Shown: piece after piece, positions 52,805-60,609 of the stretch
Layout: each line of letters begins with the position of its first letter
Numbering within the stretch: the first letter of the stretch is position 1
NCBI RefSeq assembly: GCF_003731765.1
Contig: NZ_MOAL01000006.1
Location: forward strand, 68,563 to 132,562
Direction: 5' to 3'
Length of the DNA: 64,000 nucleotides
DNA from: Pseudomonas chlororaphis
GTDB taxonomy: Bacteria; Pseudomonadota; Gammaproteobacteria; Pseudomonadales; Pseudomonadaceae
Notes under the pieces: generated by a model
What the model was told of the DNA's origin: nothing
Database searches by the model: none
Seen by the model: only the letters and a program-made list of their open reading frames with translations
Program-made: the position numbers and the translations under genes

Positions 52805-54970
52805 ATGAAGTCTGTGTATCGCTCCCCCGGCGCGGCGCTGCTGTGCGCCCTGTCGTTCAACGTTCTGGCCGAAGGGCCGCTGGATCTGCCGGAAGTGCGG
52901 ATCGAAGGCGAAACTGAAGAACCGCAAGGCCTGTTGCTGGATACGCCGTCCCACACCGGTTCGCGCCTGGGGCTGAGCCCCCGGGAAACCCCCGCCTCGG
53001 TGAGTATCGTCAACCGCCAGCAGATCGAGCAGCGTGGCGCGCAAAACACCCAGGACATGCTGCGCGGCGTGCCGGGCTTGAATGCCGCGTCGCCACCAGG
53101 GTCGGCCGGTTCGGTGTCCTACCGGGGCTTCTCCGGGGCGCAGATCACCCAGCTGTTCAACGGCATCACCGTGCAGTACGACGCCATCGCTGCGCGCCCC
53201 GTGGACAGCTGGATCTACGACCGAGCGGAGGCCGTGGGCGGGCCGTCGAGCTTCCTGTTCGGTGCCGGCGCCGTGGGCGGCTCGATCAACTACGTGACCA
53301 AACTGCCGGTGCGGGGCGCCTCGTTCAATGAGGCGCGGATCAAGTACGGCTCCTACGACAACAGCGAAACCTCCCTGGGCTTCAACCATGGCCTCAACAG
53401 CGGCGATGGCCCGCTGCATTACGCCCGCCTGGATGTCAGCCACACCACCAGCAACGGTTACGTCGACCGCGAGCAACGGGATGCCTGGACCCTGGCGTTT
53501 TCCCTGCTCAGCGACATCAACGACCAGCTGTCCCACACCCTGGCGTTCGAATACCAGAACGAAAGCGTCGACAGCCCCTATTGGGGCACCCCGGTGCTCA
53601 ACCCTCTGGGCGGGGCGATGAACGTGGATAAAAGCCGGCGCTTTGAAAACTACAACGTTGCCGATGGCCGTTACGAGCAGCGGGTGCGCTGGCTACGCTC
53701 GATCGTCGACTACCGCTTCGATGACGCGACCTCGCTGCGCAACACCCTGTACCACTACAACGCCGCGCGGGATTTTCGCAACCTCGAAAGCTACGCCTAC
53801 ACCGCCGACAACAGCCTCGTGAATCGCTCCGGAGCGTTGCTGCAACGGCACGACCAGGAACTCAACGGCAACCGCTTCGAACTCTTGCACGAGGGCGGTC
53901 TGTTCGGCCTGGAAAGTCGCTGGTCGGCGGGGCTGGACTACAGCCACAACGTCTCCAGCAACTACCCGCGTTCGTTGCCGGCGCGAGTCGACAGCGTGGA
54001 CCCGGGCCACTTCGAGCCGGGCGGTTTCTGGGACATTCCGGGCATGACCCGGGGTTTTGAAAAGAACCGCCGCAACCAGGTGGACACCTGGGCGCTGTTC
54101 CTGGAAAACCGCCTGCAACTGAGCGAGCGCCTGTCCCTGCTCAGCGGCCTGCGCCATGACCAGATCGACTTGCAGGTGACCAACTACCGCGCCGTCACCG
54201 ATGCCAACCCGGCGTTCTTCAAGCGCGTCTACCGGCCCACCACCGGGCGCCTGGGGCTGCTCTACGACCTGACGCCGACGGCCAACGTCTACGTGCAATA
54301 CAGCACTGCAGCCGACCCGCCGGCCGGCATCCTCAGCACCGCCACTTACGGCCAGGTGCGCGACTTTGACCTGAGCACCGGTTCCCAACTGGAGGTCGGC
54401 AGCAAGTTCGATTTCCTTGACGGGCGCGGCTCGGCCACCGTGGCGGCCTACCGTATTGAGCGCAAGAACCTGGCCACCGCGGACCCGGCCAACCCCGGCT
54501 TCACCCAGCCGGTGGGCCAGCAGTCGTCCCGGGGCGTGGAACTGGCGGCATCGTTGCGCCTGGCCCCGCAATGGTTGCTCGAAGGCAACCTCGCCTACGT
54601 CGATGCGCGCTACGACGAGTTCAATGAAAACGTCGGCGGCCGCACCCTGTCGCGCAAGGGCAACACCCCGACCAACATCCCCGACACCGTGGCCAACCTG
54701 TGGCTGACCTATGACCTGGACCCCAACTGGCAGATCGGCGGTGACAGCCGCTATGTGTCGGCGATGTATGCCGATGCGGCCAACACCCGTTACGCGCCGT
54801 CGTACACGATCTTCGGCGCTTTTGTCGGCTACAAGGTCGATGCCGATACGCGGGTCACGGCCCGGGTGCGCAACCTGACAGACCAGGTTTACGGCCAGTG
54901 GACCTCGTCGAGCATGCTTTACCTGGGAGCCCCACGAACCTTCGAACTGGCGCTGCAAACGCGCTTTTGA
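52805..54970 (+). CDS. TonB-dependent outer-membrane receptor, probably metal or copper related
   Basis: A 721-residue receptor with a signal peptide (about 1-20, ALLCALSFNVLAEG), plug (RETPASVSIVNRQQIEQRGA, about 60-80; VSYRGFSGAQITQLFNGI; AVGGPSSFLFGAGAVGG) and barrel ending FELALQTRF with terminal Phe. No STN domain, so it does not signal through a FecIR pair. The in-frame ATG at 52643 would add 54 residues overlapping the previous gene; 52805 places the signal peptide at the start. The neighbours (DUF2946, PepSY, PCuAC, Sco) suggest a role in metal uptake, most likely copper, but the substrate is not shown by the sequence. Confidence 0.88.
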   Translation: MKSVYRSPGAALLCALSFNVLAEGPLDLPEVRIEGETEEPQGLLLDTPSHTGSRLGLSPRETPASVSIVNRQQIEQRGAQNTQDMLRGVPGLNAASPPGSAGSVSYRGFSGAQITQLFNGITVQYDAIAARPVDSWIYDRAEAVGGPSSFLFGAGAVGGSINYVTKLPVRGASFNEARIKYGSYDNSETSLGFNHGLNSGDGPLHYARLDVSHTTSNGYVDREQRDAWTLAFSLLSDINDQLSHTLAFEYQNESVDSPYWGTPVLNPLGGAMNVDKSRRFENYNVADGRYEQRVRWLRSIVDYRFDDATSLRNTLYHYNAARDFRNLESYAYTADNSLVNRSGALLQRHDQELNGNRFELLHEGGLFGLESRWSAGLDYSHNVSSNYPRSLPARVDSVDPGHFEPGGFWDIPGMTRGFEKNRRNQVDTWALFLENRLQLSERLSLLSGLRHDQIDLQVTNYRAVTDANPAFFKRVYRPTTGRLGLLYDLTPTANVYVQYSTAADPPAGILSTATYGQVRDFDLSTGSQLEVGSKFDFLDGRGSATVAAYRIERKNLATADPANPGFTQPVGQQSSRGVELAASLRLAPQWLLEGNLAYVDARYDEFNENVGGRTLSRKGNTPTNIPDTVANLWLTYDLDPNWQIGGDSRYVSAMYADAANTRYAPSYTIFGAFVGYKVDADTRVTARVRNLTDQVYGQWTSSSMLYLGAPRTFELALQTRF

Positions 54971-54978
54971 ACCGCGGA

Positions 54979-55001
54979 ACCGGGGCGCTAAACGCCCCGG
55001 T
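54979..55001 (+). promoter_or_regulatory. Perfect hairpin between the TonB receptor and PepSY genes
   Basis: A 9-bp perfect stem (54979-54987 with 54993-55001) and 5-nt loop, 8 nt after the receptor stop and 19 nt before the next ATG. No T run follows, so it is more likely an mRNA-stability or attenuation element than a full terminator. Confidence 0.5.
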
Positions 55002-55019
55002 CACCTGTGAGGGGGGACG

Positions 55020-56507
55020 ATGAAACGTTATCTGTACCTGTGGCACCGCTGGCTGGGCATTGTGGCCGGCCTGTTTATGGCGCTGTGGTTTATCTCTGGT
55101 GTGGTGATGCTGTACGTCGGCTACCCCAAGCTCACGCCCCGGGAGCACCTGGCGCATCTGCCGGTGCTGGCGGCGCCAGGCTGCTGCGTCGAGCTGGCCC
55201 AGGTGTTGAGTGCGGCCGGCAGCGACCCCGCGCCCCTGAGCATTCGCCTGACCAGCGTGGCCGGCGCGCCGACCTACATCCTGGTTTACCCCGGCCCGCG
55301 CAAGGTGGCGATCGATGCCCGCAGTGGCCAGCGACGGGCCGCCACCGATGCGCCTCAAGCCCTAGCGGCCGCTCGACAATTCGCCCCCGAGGCGCCGGCC
55401 GAAAACCTCGGCTGGGGGGAGCAAGATGCCTGGAGCCTGTCCCGTGCACTGGATGTGGACCGGCCGTTGTGGCGCGTGCAGGTGGCGGATGCCGAGGAGC
55501 GTTGGCTCTATGTCTCCGGGCAGACCGGCGAGGTGGTGCGCGATGCCACGGCCCGCGAACGGGCGTGGAATTGGCTGGGCGCCTGGTTGCATTGGTTGTA
55601 CCCACTGCGCGGGATTGGCATCGACGGCGCCTGGAGCAACCTGGTGATCTACCTGTCCCTGGCGGCCACGTTGATGACCGCCCTGGGCCTGCTGCTCGGG
55701 GTGATGCGCTGGCGTTTCCGGCGGCCTTATCGCAGCGGTGCGCGCACGCCGTACCAGGGCGCTGCGCGTTGGCACCATGCGGGCGGGGTGTTGTTCGGGC
55801 TGCTGGCCTTGACCTGGATTTTCAGCGGCCTGATGTCGATGAATCCGTGGCAACTGTTCAGCAGCGCCCGGCCGTTGTCGGTGGCGGCCTACCAGGGCGG
55901 CGACTTGAAAGCGGCGGCGTTTCCGCTATCCGTTGCCGAGGGCTTGGTGTTGTTTCGCCAGGACGGTCTCGACGCCCGGGAACTGGAGTGGCGGCTGATC
56001 GGTGGCCAGGGTTACCTGATCGGTTATGACGGGGCAGGGCGCACCCGGGTGTTGTCGATGGCCGATCGGCAGGTGCGGCGCCAGTTCGACCCGCGCACCC
56101 TGCAAGACGCCGCGTGGGCCATTCGCCCCCAGGCGCCCTTGCAGGTGCAGACCTTGCAGGCCTACGACTTCTATTACTACGGGCGTGAAGCCCACAGCAT
56201 GCTCGGCCACCTGGAACAGCGCCTGCCGGCCTTGCGCGTGCGCTTCGATGACCCGGCGCAGACTTGGCTGCACCTGGACTTGTACACCGGCGCCATCGTC
56301 GCTCAACTGGATCAACCACGGCGTGCCTCGCGCTGGCTGTTCGCGCTGCTGCACAGTTGGGATTACTGGCCACTGCTGGCCGCGCGGCCCTTGTGGGATG
56401 TTTGGATGATTGTCTTGAGCCTGGGTGGCTTGCTGATCAGCGTCACGGGCGTGGTGCTGGGTTGGCGTCGGCTGCGCCGACAGACGCGGGGGCGGCGTCG
56501 AGTCTGA
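55020..56507 (+). CDS. PepSY-associated transmembrane protein (PiuB-like)
   Basis: A 495-residue inner-membrane protein. It has an N-terminal helix (WLGIVAGLFMALWFISGVVMLY, given as GIVAGLFMALWFISGV), a periplasmic PepSY-like region, several central membrane segments (LVIYLSLAATLMTALGLLLG; HHAGGVLFGLLALTWIFSGL preceded by His) and a final one (IVLSLGGLLISVTGVVLGW). Conserved heme-like His residues occur in YLWHRW, RWHHAGG, ALLHSWDYW. Members beside TonB receptors are thought to reduce or pass on metal-chelate cargo. AGGGGGG lies 7 nt upstream of ATG. Co-transcribed with the receptor. Confidence 0.85.
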   Translation: MKRYLYLWHRWLGIVAGLFMALWFISGVVMLYVGYPKLTPREHLAHLPVLAAPGCCVELAQVLSAAGSDPAPLSIRLTSVAGAPTYILVYPGPRKVAIDARSGQRRAATDAPQALAAARQFAPEAPAENLGWGEQDAWSLSRALDVDRPLWRVQVADAEERWLYVSGQTGEVVRDATARERAWNWLGAWLHWLYPLRGIGIDGAWSNLVIYLSLAATLMTALGLLLGVMRWRFRRPYRSGARTPYQGAARWHHAGGVLFGLLALTWIFSGLMSMNPWQLFSSARPLSVAAYQGGDLKAAAFPLSVAEGLVLFRQDGLDARELEWRLIGGQGYLIGYDGAGRTRVLSMADRQVRRQFDPRTLQDAAWAIRPQAPLQVQTLQAYDFYYYGREAHSMLGHLEQRLPALRVRFDDPAQTWLHLDLYTGAIVAQLDQPRRASRWLFALLHSWDYWPLLAARPLWDVWMIVLSLGGLLISVTGVVLGWRRLRRQTRGRRRV

Positions 56508-56544
56508 GAGGCCGAGATTGCGGTCAGGGTTGAGAGCGAGGCGC

Positions 56545-56571
56545 GCCCCGGTGGTGCAAGGCCACCGGGGC
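56545..56571. terminator. Hairpin between convergent PepSY and PCuAC genes
   Basis: A perfect 10-bp stem (56545-56554 with 56562-56571) between the two convergent stops. It lacks a T run; a bidirectional terminator role is plausible from position. Confidence 0.45.
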
Positions 56572-56579
56572 GGCGGGCA

Positions 56580-57065
56580 TTACATCTTGCTGTGATCGTG
56601 CATCTGGCTGTGGTCGGGCATGGTCAGGGCGCGGGCCGGGGCCTGGACCTGGATCGACTGTTTCTCGCCCTTGGCGTTTTCCACGGTCAGGGTCAACGGC
56701 ACCTGGTCGCCTTCCTTAATCTGCGCGTTCAGGTCGATCAGCATCACGTGGTAACCGTGGGGTTCCAGGGTCACGGCCTTACCAGCGGGCAGGGCCACGG
56801 CGGCGACCGGCTGCATGCTCATCACATCGTTCTTCATGCTCGACTCATGGATCTGCACGGTCTTGGCCACCGGCGATTGCACGCTGAGCAGCTGGCTGTC
56901 GCTGTCGGCGGTGAGGGTCATGAAGGCGCCGCTGGCTTGCTGGCCGGGCACGGTGGCGCGGACCCAGGCATCGCTGACCAGGGTCTGGGCCGAAGCGTGG
57001 GCGGCCAGGCCCAGCAGGGACAGGCCCAGGGCCAGTTGTTTGAGGCGTTTAACAGTGACAGGCAT
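56580..57065 (-). CDS. Periplasmic copper(I) chaperone, PCuAC family
   Basis: A 161-residue exported protein with signal peptide (LKQLALGLSLLGLAAHASA). The PCuAC copper site is complete: His and Met in VQIHESSMKNDVMSM, then HVM after LEPHGYHVML. A His/Met-rich tail (MPDHSQMHDHSKM) can bind extra copper. PCuAC delivers Cu(I) to the CuA site or works with Sco for cytochrome oxidase assembly. The start at 57065 has GGAGG upstream and overlaps the Sco stop by one base (TAATG); the in-frame 57104 start would lie inside the sco gene. Confidence 0.93.
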   Translation of the reverse strand: MPVTVKRLKQLALGLSLLGLAAHASAQTLVSDAWVRATVPGQQASGAFMTLTADSDSQLLSVQSPVAKTVQIHESSMKNDVMSMQPVAAVALPAGKAVTLEPHGYHVMLIDLNAQIKEGDQVPLTLTVENAKGEKQSIQVQAPARALTMPDHSQMHDHSKM

Positions 57066-57670
57066 TAGCAAACCTCCATGACGGTGAGCAGGTCTTCTGC
57101 GCACTCTTGAGCGTTAAGGGACGCCGACAGGCCCAGGCGCAGCTCGCCTCGGGAATCGAAGACATAGCTGGTGGCGGTGTGGGACAGGGTGTAGGTCGAA
57201 CCGCTGGGGATCTTTTCGTAGAACACGCCGAATTCCTTGGCGGTGGCGGCGGTTTGTTCCAGGGTGCCGTACAGGGCCTCGAAGCTCGGGTCGAAGGCTT
57301 TGACGTAGGCGTCGAGCACTTCCGGGGTGTCGCGTTCCGGGTCCAGGGTGATGAACACCACCTGCAAGCGGTCGCCGTCGCGGCCCATGAGTTTCTTGAT
57401 TTGCACGGCGCGGGCCAGGGCGGTGGGGCACACGGCCGGGCACTGGGTGAAGCCGAAGAACACCATCGGCATCAGGCCGCGATAGCTGCTGAGCAGGCGG
57501 GGCTCGCCCTGGGAGTTGGTTAGCTTGAAGGTCCGGCCCATGATCTTGTCGCTCAGATCCTTGCCGTACTTGAAGTTCAACTTATTGCTGCTGTCGCAAC
57601 CGGCGAGCAGGCCCAGGCTGAGCAGGCTCATGCCGCCGATAACCTGGCGGCGGGTGAATAACACACTCAT
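57065..57670 (-). CDS. Sco1/SenC/PrrC family copper chaperone lipoprotein
   Basis: A 201-residue thioredoxin-fold protein with lipobox LLAGC near residue 25. The copper-binding CxxxC is CPAVC (in GFTQCPAVCPTAL), the third ligand His lies in TLSHTATSYVFD, and VFITLDPERDTPEVL is the family signature. It binds copper and reduces or metallates the CuA centre of cytochrome oxidase, here probably with the PCuAC protein encoded immediately downstream. An RR pair near the N-terminus (TRRQVIGG) resembles a Tat motif, but Sec lipoprotein export is as likely. Confidence 0.93.
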   Translation of the reverse strand: MSVLFTRRQVIGGMSLLSLGLLAGCDSSNKLNFKYGKDLSDKIMGRTFKLTNSQGEPRLLSSYRGLMPMVFFGFTQCPAVCPTALARAVQIKKLMGRDGDRLQVVFITLDPERDTPEVLDAYVKAFDPSFEALYGTLEQTAATAKEFGVFYEKIPSGSTYTLSHTATSYVFDSRGELRLGLSASLNAQECAEDLLTVMEVC

Positions 57671-57868
57671 GGATTAGCGTCCTGTGAGGCGCCTGAGGGG
57701 CCGCGTGGCGGCGGCGAGTCAGGCCTTGGAAGCGGCGCATGTTACCAAGCGTGCGGTGGCCGAGGCTTGCACTTTCGACGATCGGACCCGAGCGCGGCGT
57801 GCACCGCGCCCCGGGTTCGGCCGGCGTGGCCTTGCGGGTGATCCCCGCAATGGCGGGGCCCGGTCGGG

Positions 57869-60373
57869 TCAGTCGTCGTCCTTGTGCGACATATTGCCGC
57901 TCAGCCAGTGCTGGTGCTGCCGGCAACGTTCGCTGGCCGGCACCGGCCGGCCGAACAGGTAGCCCTGGAAGTGCGAGCAGCCCTCGGCGCTGAGTTGTTC
58001 CAACTGTTCGCGGGTCTCCATGCCCTCGGCGGTGGTCTTGATCAGCAGGCTGCTGCTCATGCCGGTGATGGCGCGAACGATCGACAAGGCTTCGCGGCTT
58101 TCGCCCATGTCGTGGACAAAGGATTTATCGATCTTGATCCGGTCGAACGGGAACGAGCGCAGGTAGCCCAGGGAGGAATAGCCGGTACCGAAATCGTCGA
58201 GGGCGATGCACACCCCCATCGCTTTCAGGGCGCGCAAGGTGCGCACATTGCCCTCGCTGTTTTCCAGCAGCACCGACTCGGTGATCTCCAGCTCCAGGCG
58301 TGACGGGGCCAGTCCGGAATCGGCCAGGGCCAGGGCCACCACGTTCACCAGTTCGCTGTTCTTGAACTGCACCGGCGACAGGTTGACCGCCACCGATTGC
58401 CCTTCCGGCCAGCGCGCGGCCTCCTGGCACGCCAGGTTCAAGGCGCGGGCGCCGACTTCGTGGATCAGCCCGGTGTCCTCGGCAATGGGGATGAAGTCCA
58501 TGGGCAGGATCAGGCCATTGCTCGGGTGTTCCCAGCGCATCAAGGCCTCGTAGCCGGAAATCTGCTGGGTCTGTTTGTCGACGATGGGTTGGTAATAGAG
58601 TTGCAGTTGGCCCAGGTGCAGGGCGGTGCGCAGCTCGGTCTCCATGACCCGGCGCCGGCGCGCCGCCTCGTCCAGTTCGGCATGGAAGTGTTCGTAGCGG
58701 TTGCGCCCGTTGCGCTTGGCCTGGTACAGGGCCATGTCGGCGTAGCGCAGCAACTGCGCCGCGCTGCTGTGATCGCTGGGGGCCAGGGCGATGCCAATGC
58801 TCAGGCCGACGCAGAAACTCTGGCCGTCGATCATGAAGGCCGGGGCCACCACATCGATCAGGCGCTGGGCGGTGGCCTGGGCATCGGCGGCATTGGCCAG
58901 GTTGGGCAAGACAATCGCGAACTCGTCGCCGCCCAGCCGCGCCAGGGTGTCCTGGTCGCGCAGGGCGCCGCGCAGGCGCTGGCCCAGGGCCCGCAGCAAG
59001 CGATCGCCAAAGGCGTGGCCGAGGGCGTCGTTGATGTTCTTGAAGTTATCCAGGTCCAGGCACAGCGCGGCGGTCAGCCGTTCGCTCTCGTGGTCCTCTT
59101 GCAGGGCCTGTTCCAGGCGGCTGTGGAACAGGGTGCGGTTGGGCAGGCCGGTGAGTTCGTCGTGGTGGGCCATGTGATGAATCTGCGCGTGGGCGGCGAT
59201 TTCATCGGTGACGTCCTCGGCGATCTGCAGCACATAGCGGCCACTCGCTTCCGGGCTTTGCCCCAGCAGGCTACGGGTGCGCAGGGTCCGGGGGCCAAGG
59301 GCGGTGTCGAGGCGCTGCTGGCTCAGGTGCAGGCCGTCATGCTCCACGCAGTGTTGGGTCAGTTGTTCCACATGCTCGGCCATCACCGGGGTCAGGCATT
59401 CGCGCACACTGCGCCCGACCATCTGCCGACGCTCGCCGCCGAACAGGCGTTCGGCCTGGGGGTTGGCCAGGAGGATCTGCCGCGAGCCCACGTCCTGGAC
59501 GATGACGCTGGAGGGAATATTGGAAATCACCGAGTCGAGGAACAGCGACAGTGAGGCCATTTTCTCGCTCTGGCGCTCCGCCAGTTCCTTGGCCTGCAAC
59601 AGGTCGTTCTCGTACTGGCGGCGTTCGGTGATGTCGCGGGTGATCTTGGCGAAGCCGATCAACTGGCCGTCTTCATCCTTGATCGTCTCGATCACCACGC
59701 TGGTCCAGAACGGCGTGCCGTCCTTGCGCAGGCGAATGCCCTGGGCTTCGAAGCGGCCCTCGCGGCGGGCGGTTTCCAGGCACTGGTGGGGCAGGCCGGC
59801 GAGGCGATCCTCGGGGGTGTAGAACAGCGAAAAATGCTCGCCCACCACTTCCTCGGCGCGGTAGCCCTTGGCCCGTTCGGCACCGGCGTTCCAGTTCACC
59901 ACGTGGCCCTGGGGGTCGAGCATGTAGATCGCGTAGTCCTTGACCCCCTGCACCAGCAGGCGGAAGTGCCGCTCCTGTTCCCGTTGTTCCAGGAGCAGCC
60001 GGCGCTGTTCGGTGCAATCGCGGGTGACCTTGGCAAAGCCGATCAACTGGCCGTCATCGTCGTGCACCGCATCGATCACCACGTGGGCCCAGAACGATGT
60101 GCCGTCCTTGCGCAGGCGCCAGCCTTCGGCTTCATAGCGACCGGTTGCGCGAGCGATTTCCAAGCCTTTCTGCGGCAGCCCGGCGGACTGTTCTGCGGCA
60201 CTGTAGAAACGCGAGAAATGTTCGCCGACGATCTCTTCCGCACGGTAGCCCTTGGCCCGTTGGGCCCCGGCGTTCCAATTGCTGACGATACCGTCGGGCG
60301 TGAGCATGTAGATCGCATAGTCGATCACGCTCTGGACCAGCAGGCGGTACATCACATCGGGGCTTTCTATCAT
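57869..60373 (-). CDS. Triple-PAS GGDEF-EAL protein (cyclic di-GMP metabolism)
   Basis: An 834-residue cytoplasmic signalling protein without membrane segments. The first two PAS repeats are closely similar (about 1-120 and 122-245; each with DYAIYMLxPxGxVxNWNAGAxRAKGY, broken by variable positions), and a third begins near 270. Then GGDEF (LARLGGDEFAIVLPN, about 495) with the inhibitory RxxD site (RDQD) five residues before it, and EAL (YEALMRWEHP, LELEITES, DDFGTGYSSLGYL, KIDKSFV). Both catalytic motifs look intact, so it may both make and break c-di-GMP. Start 60373 places PAS at the N-terminus; an in-frame codon at 60469 adds a 32-residue tail with no homology. A 13-bp direct repeat lies upstream. 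Confidence 0.9.
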   Translation of the reverse strand: MIESPDVMYRLLVQSVIDYAIYMLTPDGIVSNWNAGAQRAKGYRAEEIVGEHFSRFYSAAEQSAGLPQKGLEIARATGRYEAEGWRLRKDGTSFWAHVVIDAVHDDDGQLIGFAKVTRDCTEQRRLLLEQREQERHFRLLVQGVKDYAIYMLDPQGHVVNWNAGAERAKGYRAEEVVGEHFSLFYTPEDRLAGLPHQCLETARREGRFEAQGIRLRKDGTPFWTSVVIETIKDEDGQLIGFAKITRDITERRQYENDLLQAKELAERQSEKMASLSLFLDSVISNIPSSVIVQDVGSRQILLANPQAERLFGGERRQMVGRSVRECLTPVMAEHVEQLTQHCVEHDGLHLSQQRLDTALGPRTLRTRSLLGQSPEASGRYVLQIAEDVTDEIAAHAQIHHMAHHDELTGLPNRTLFHSRLEQALQEDHESERLTAALCLDLDNFKNINDALGHAFGDRLLRALGQRLRGALRDQDTLARLGGDEFAIVLPNLANAADAQATAQRLIDVVAPAFMIDGQSFCVGLSIGIALAPSDHSSAAQLLRYADMALYQAKRNGRNRYEHFHAELDEAARRRRVMETELRTALHLGQLQLYYQPIVDKQTQQISGYEALMRWEHPSNGLILPMDFIPIAEDTGLIHEVGARALNLACQEAARWPEGQSVAVNLSPVQFKNSELVNVVALALADSGLAPSRLELEITESVLLENSEGNVRTLRALKAMGVCIALDDFGTGYSSLGYLRSFPFDRIKIDKSFVHDMGESREALSIVRAITGMSSSLLIKTTAEGMETREQLEQLSAEGCSHFQGYLFGRPVPASERCRQHQHWLSGNMSHKDDD

Positions 60374-60451
60374 CGACAGGTCTCTCAACACGGGCTGGCC
60401 GAAGCCAATAAGCAGGGCAAAGTGGATCGCTGAACAGGGGCCAAGCGAAAA

Positions 60452-60540
60452 CGCCCGACTCAATAGCAAAGGTTATTTTTCCAGACAATAGTTCCTTGGT
60501 ACTGATTTTGGGTCGCGGCCGTACATCCGCCCGACTCAAT
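60452..60540 (-). promoter_or_regulatory. 13-bp direct repeat upstream of the GGDEF-EAL gene
   Basis: CGCCCGACTCAAT occurs exactly at 60452-60464 and again at 60528-60540, 76 bp apart, in the 236-base gap before the GGDEF-EAL gene. The first copy is 79 nt from the ATG. It could be a paired binding site; no known regulator consensus was recognised. Confidence 0.45.
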
Positions 60541-60609
60541 CAGGACCCGCGCGCAGCATAGACGGGTATCGGCCGACAGGTGGCAGAGGGGGTAGAGCGG
60601 GTGACTTGG

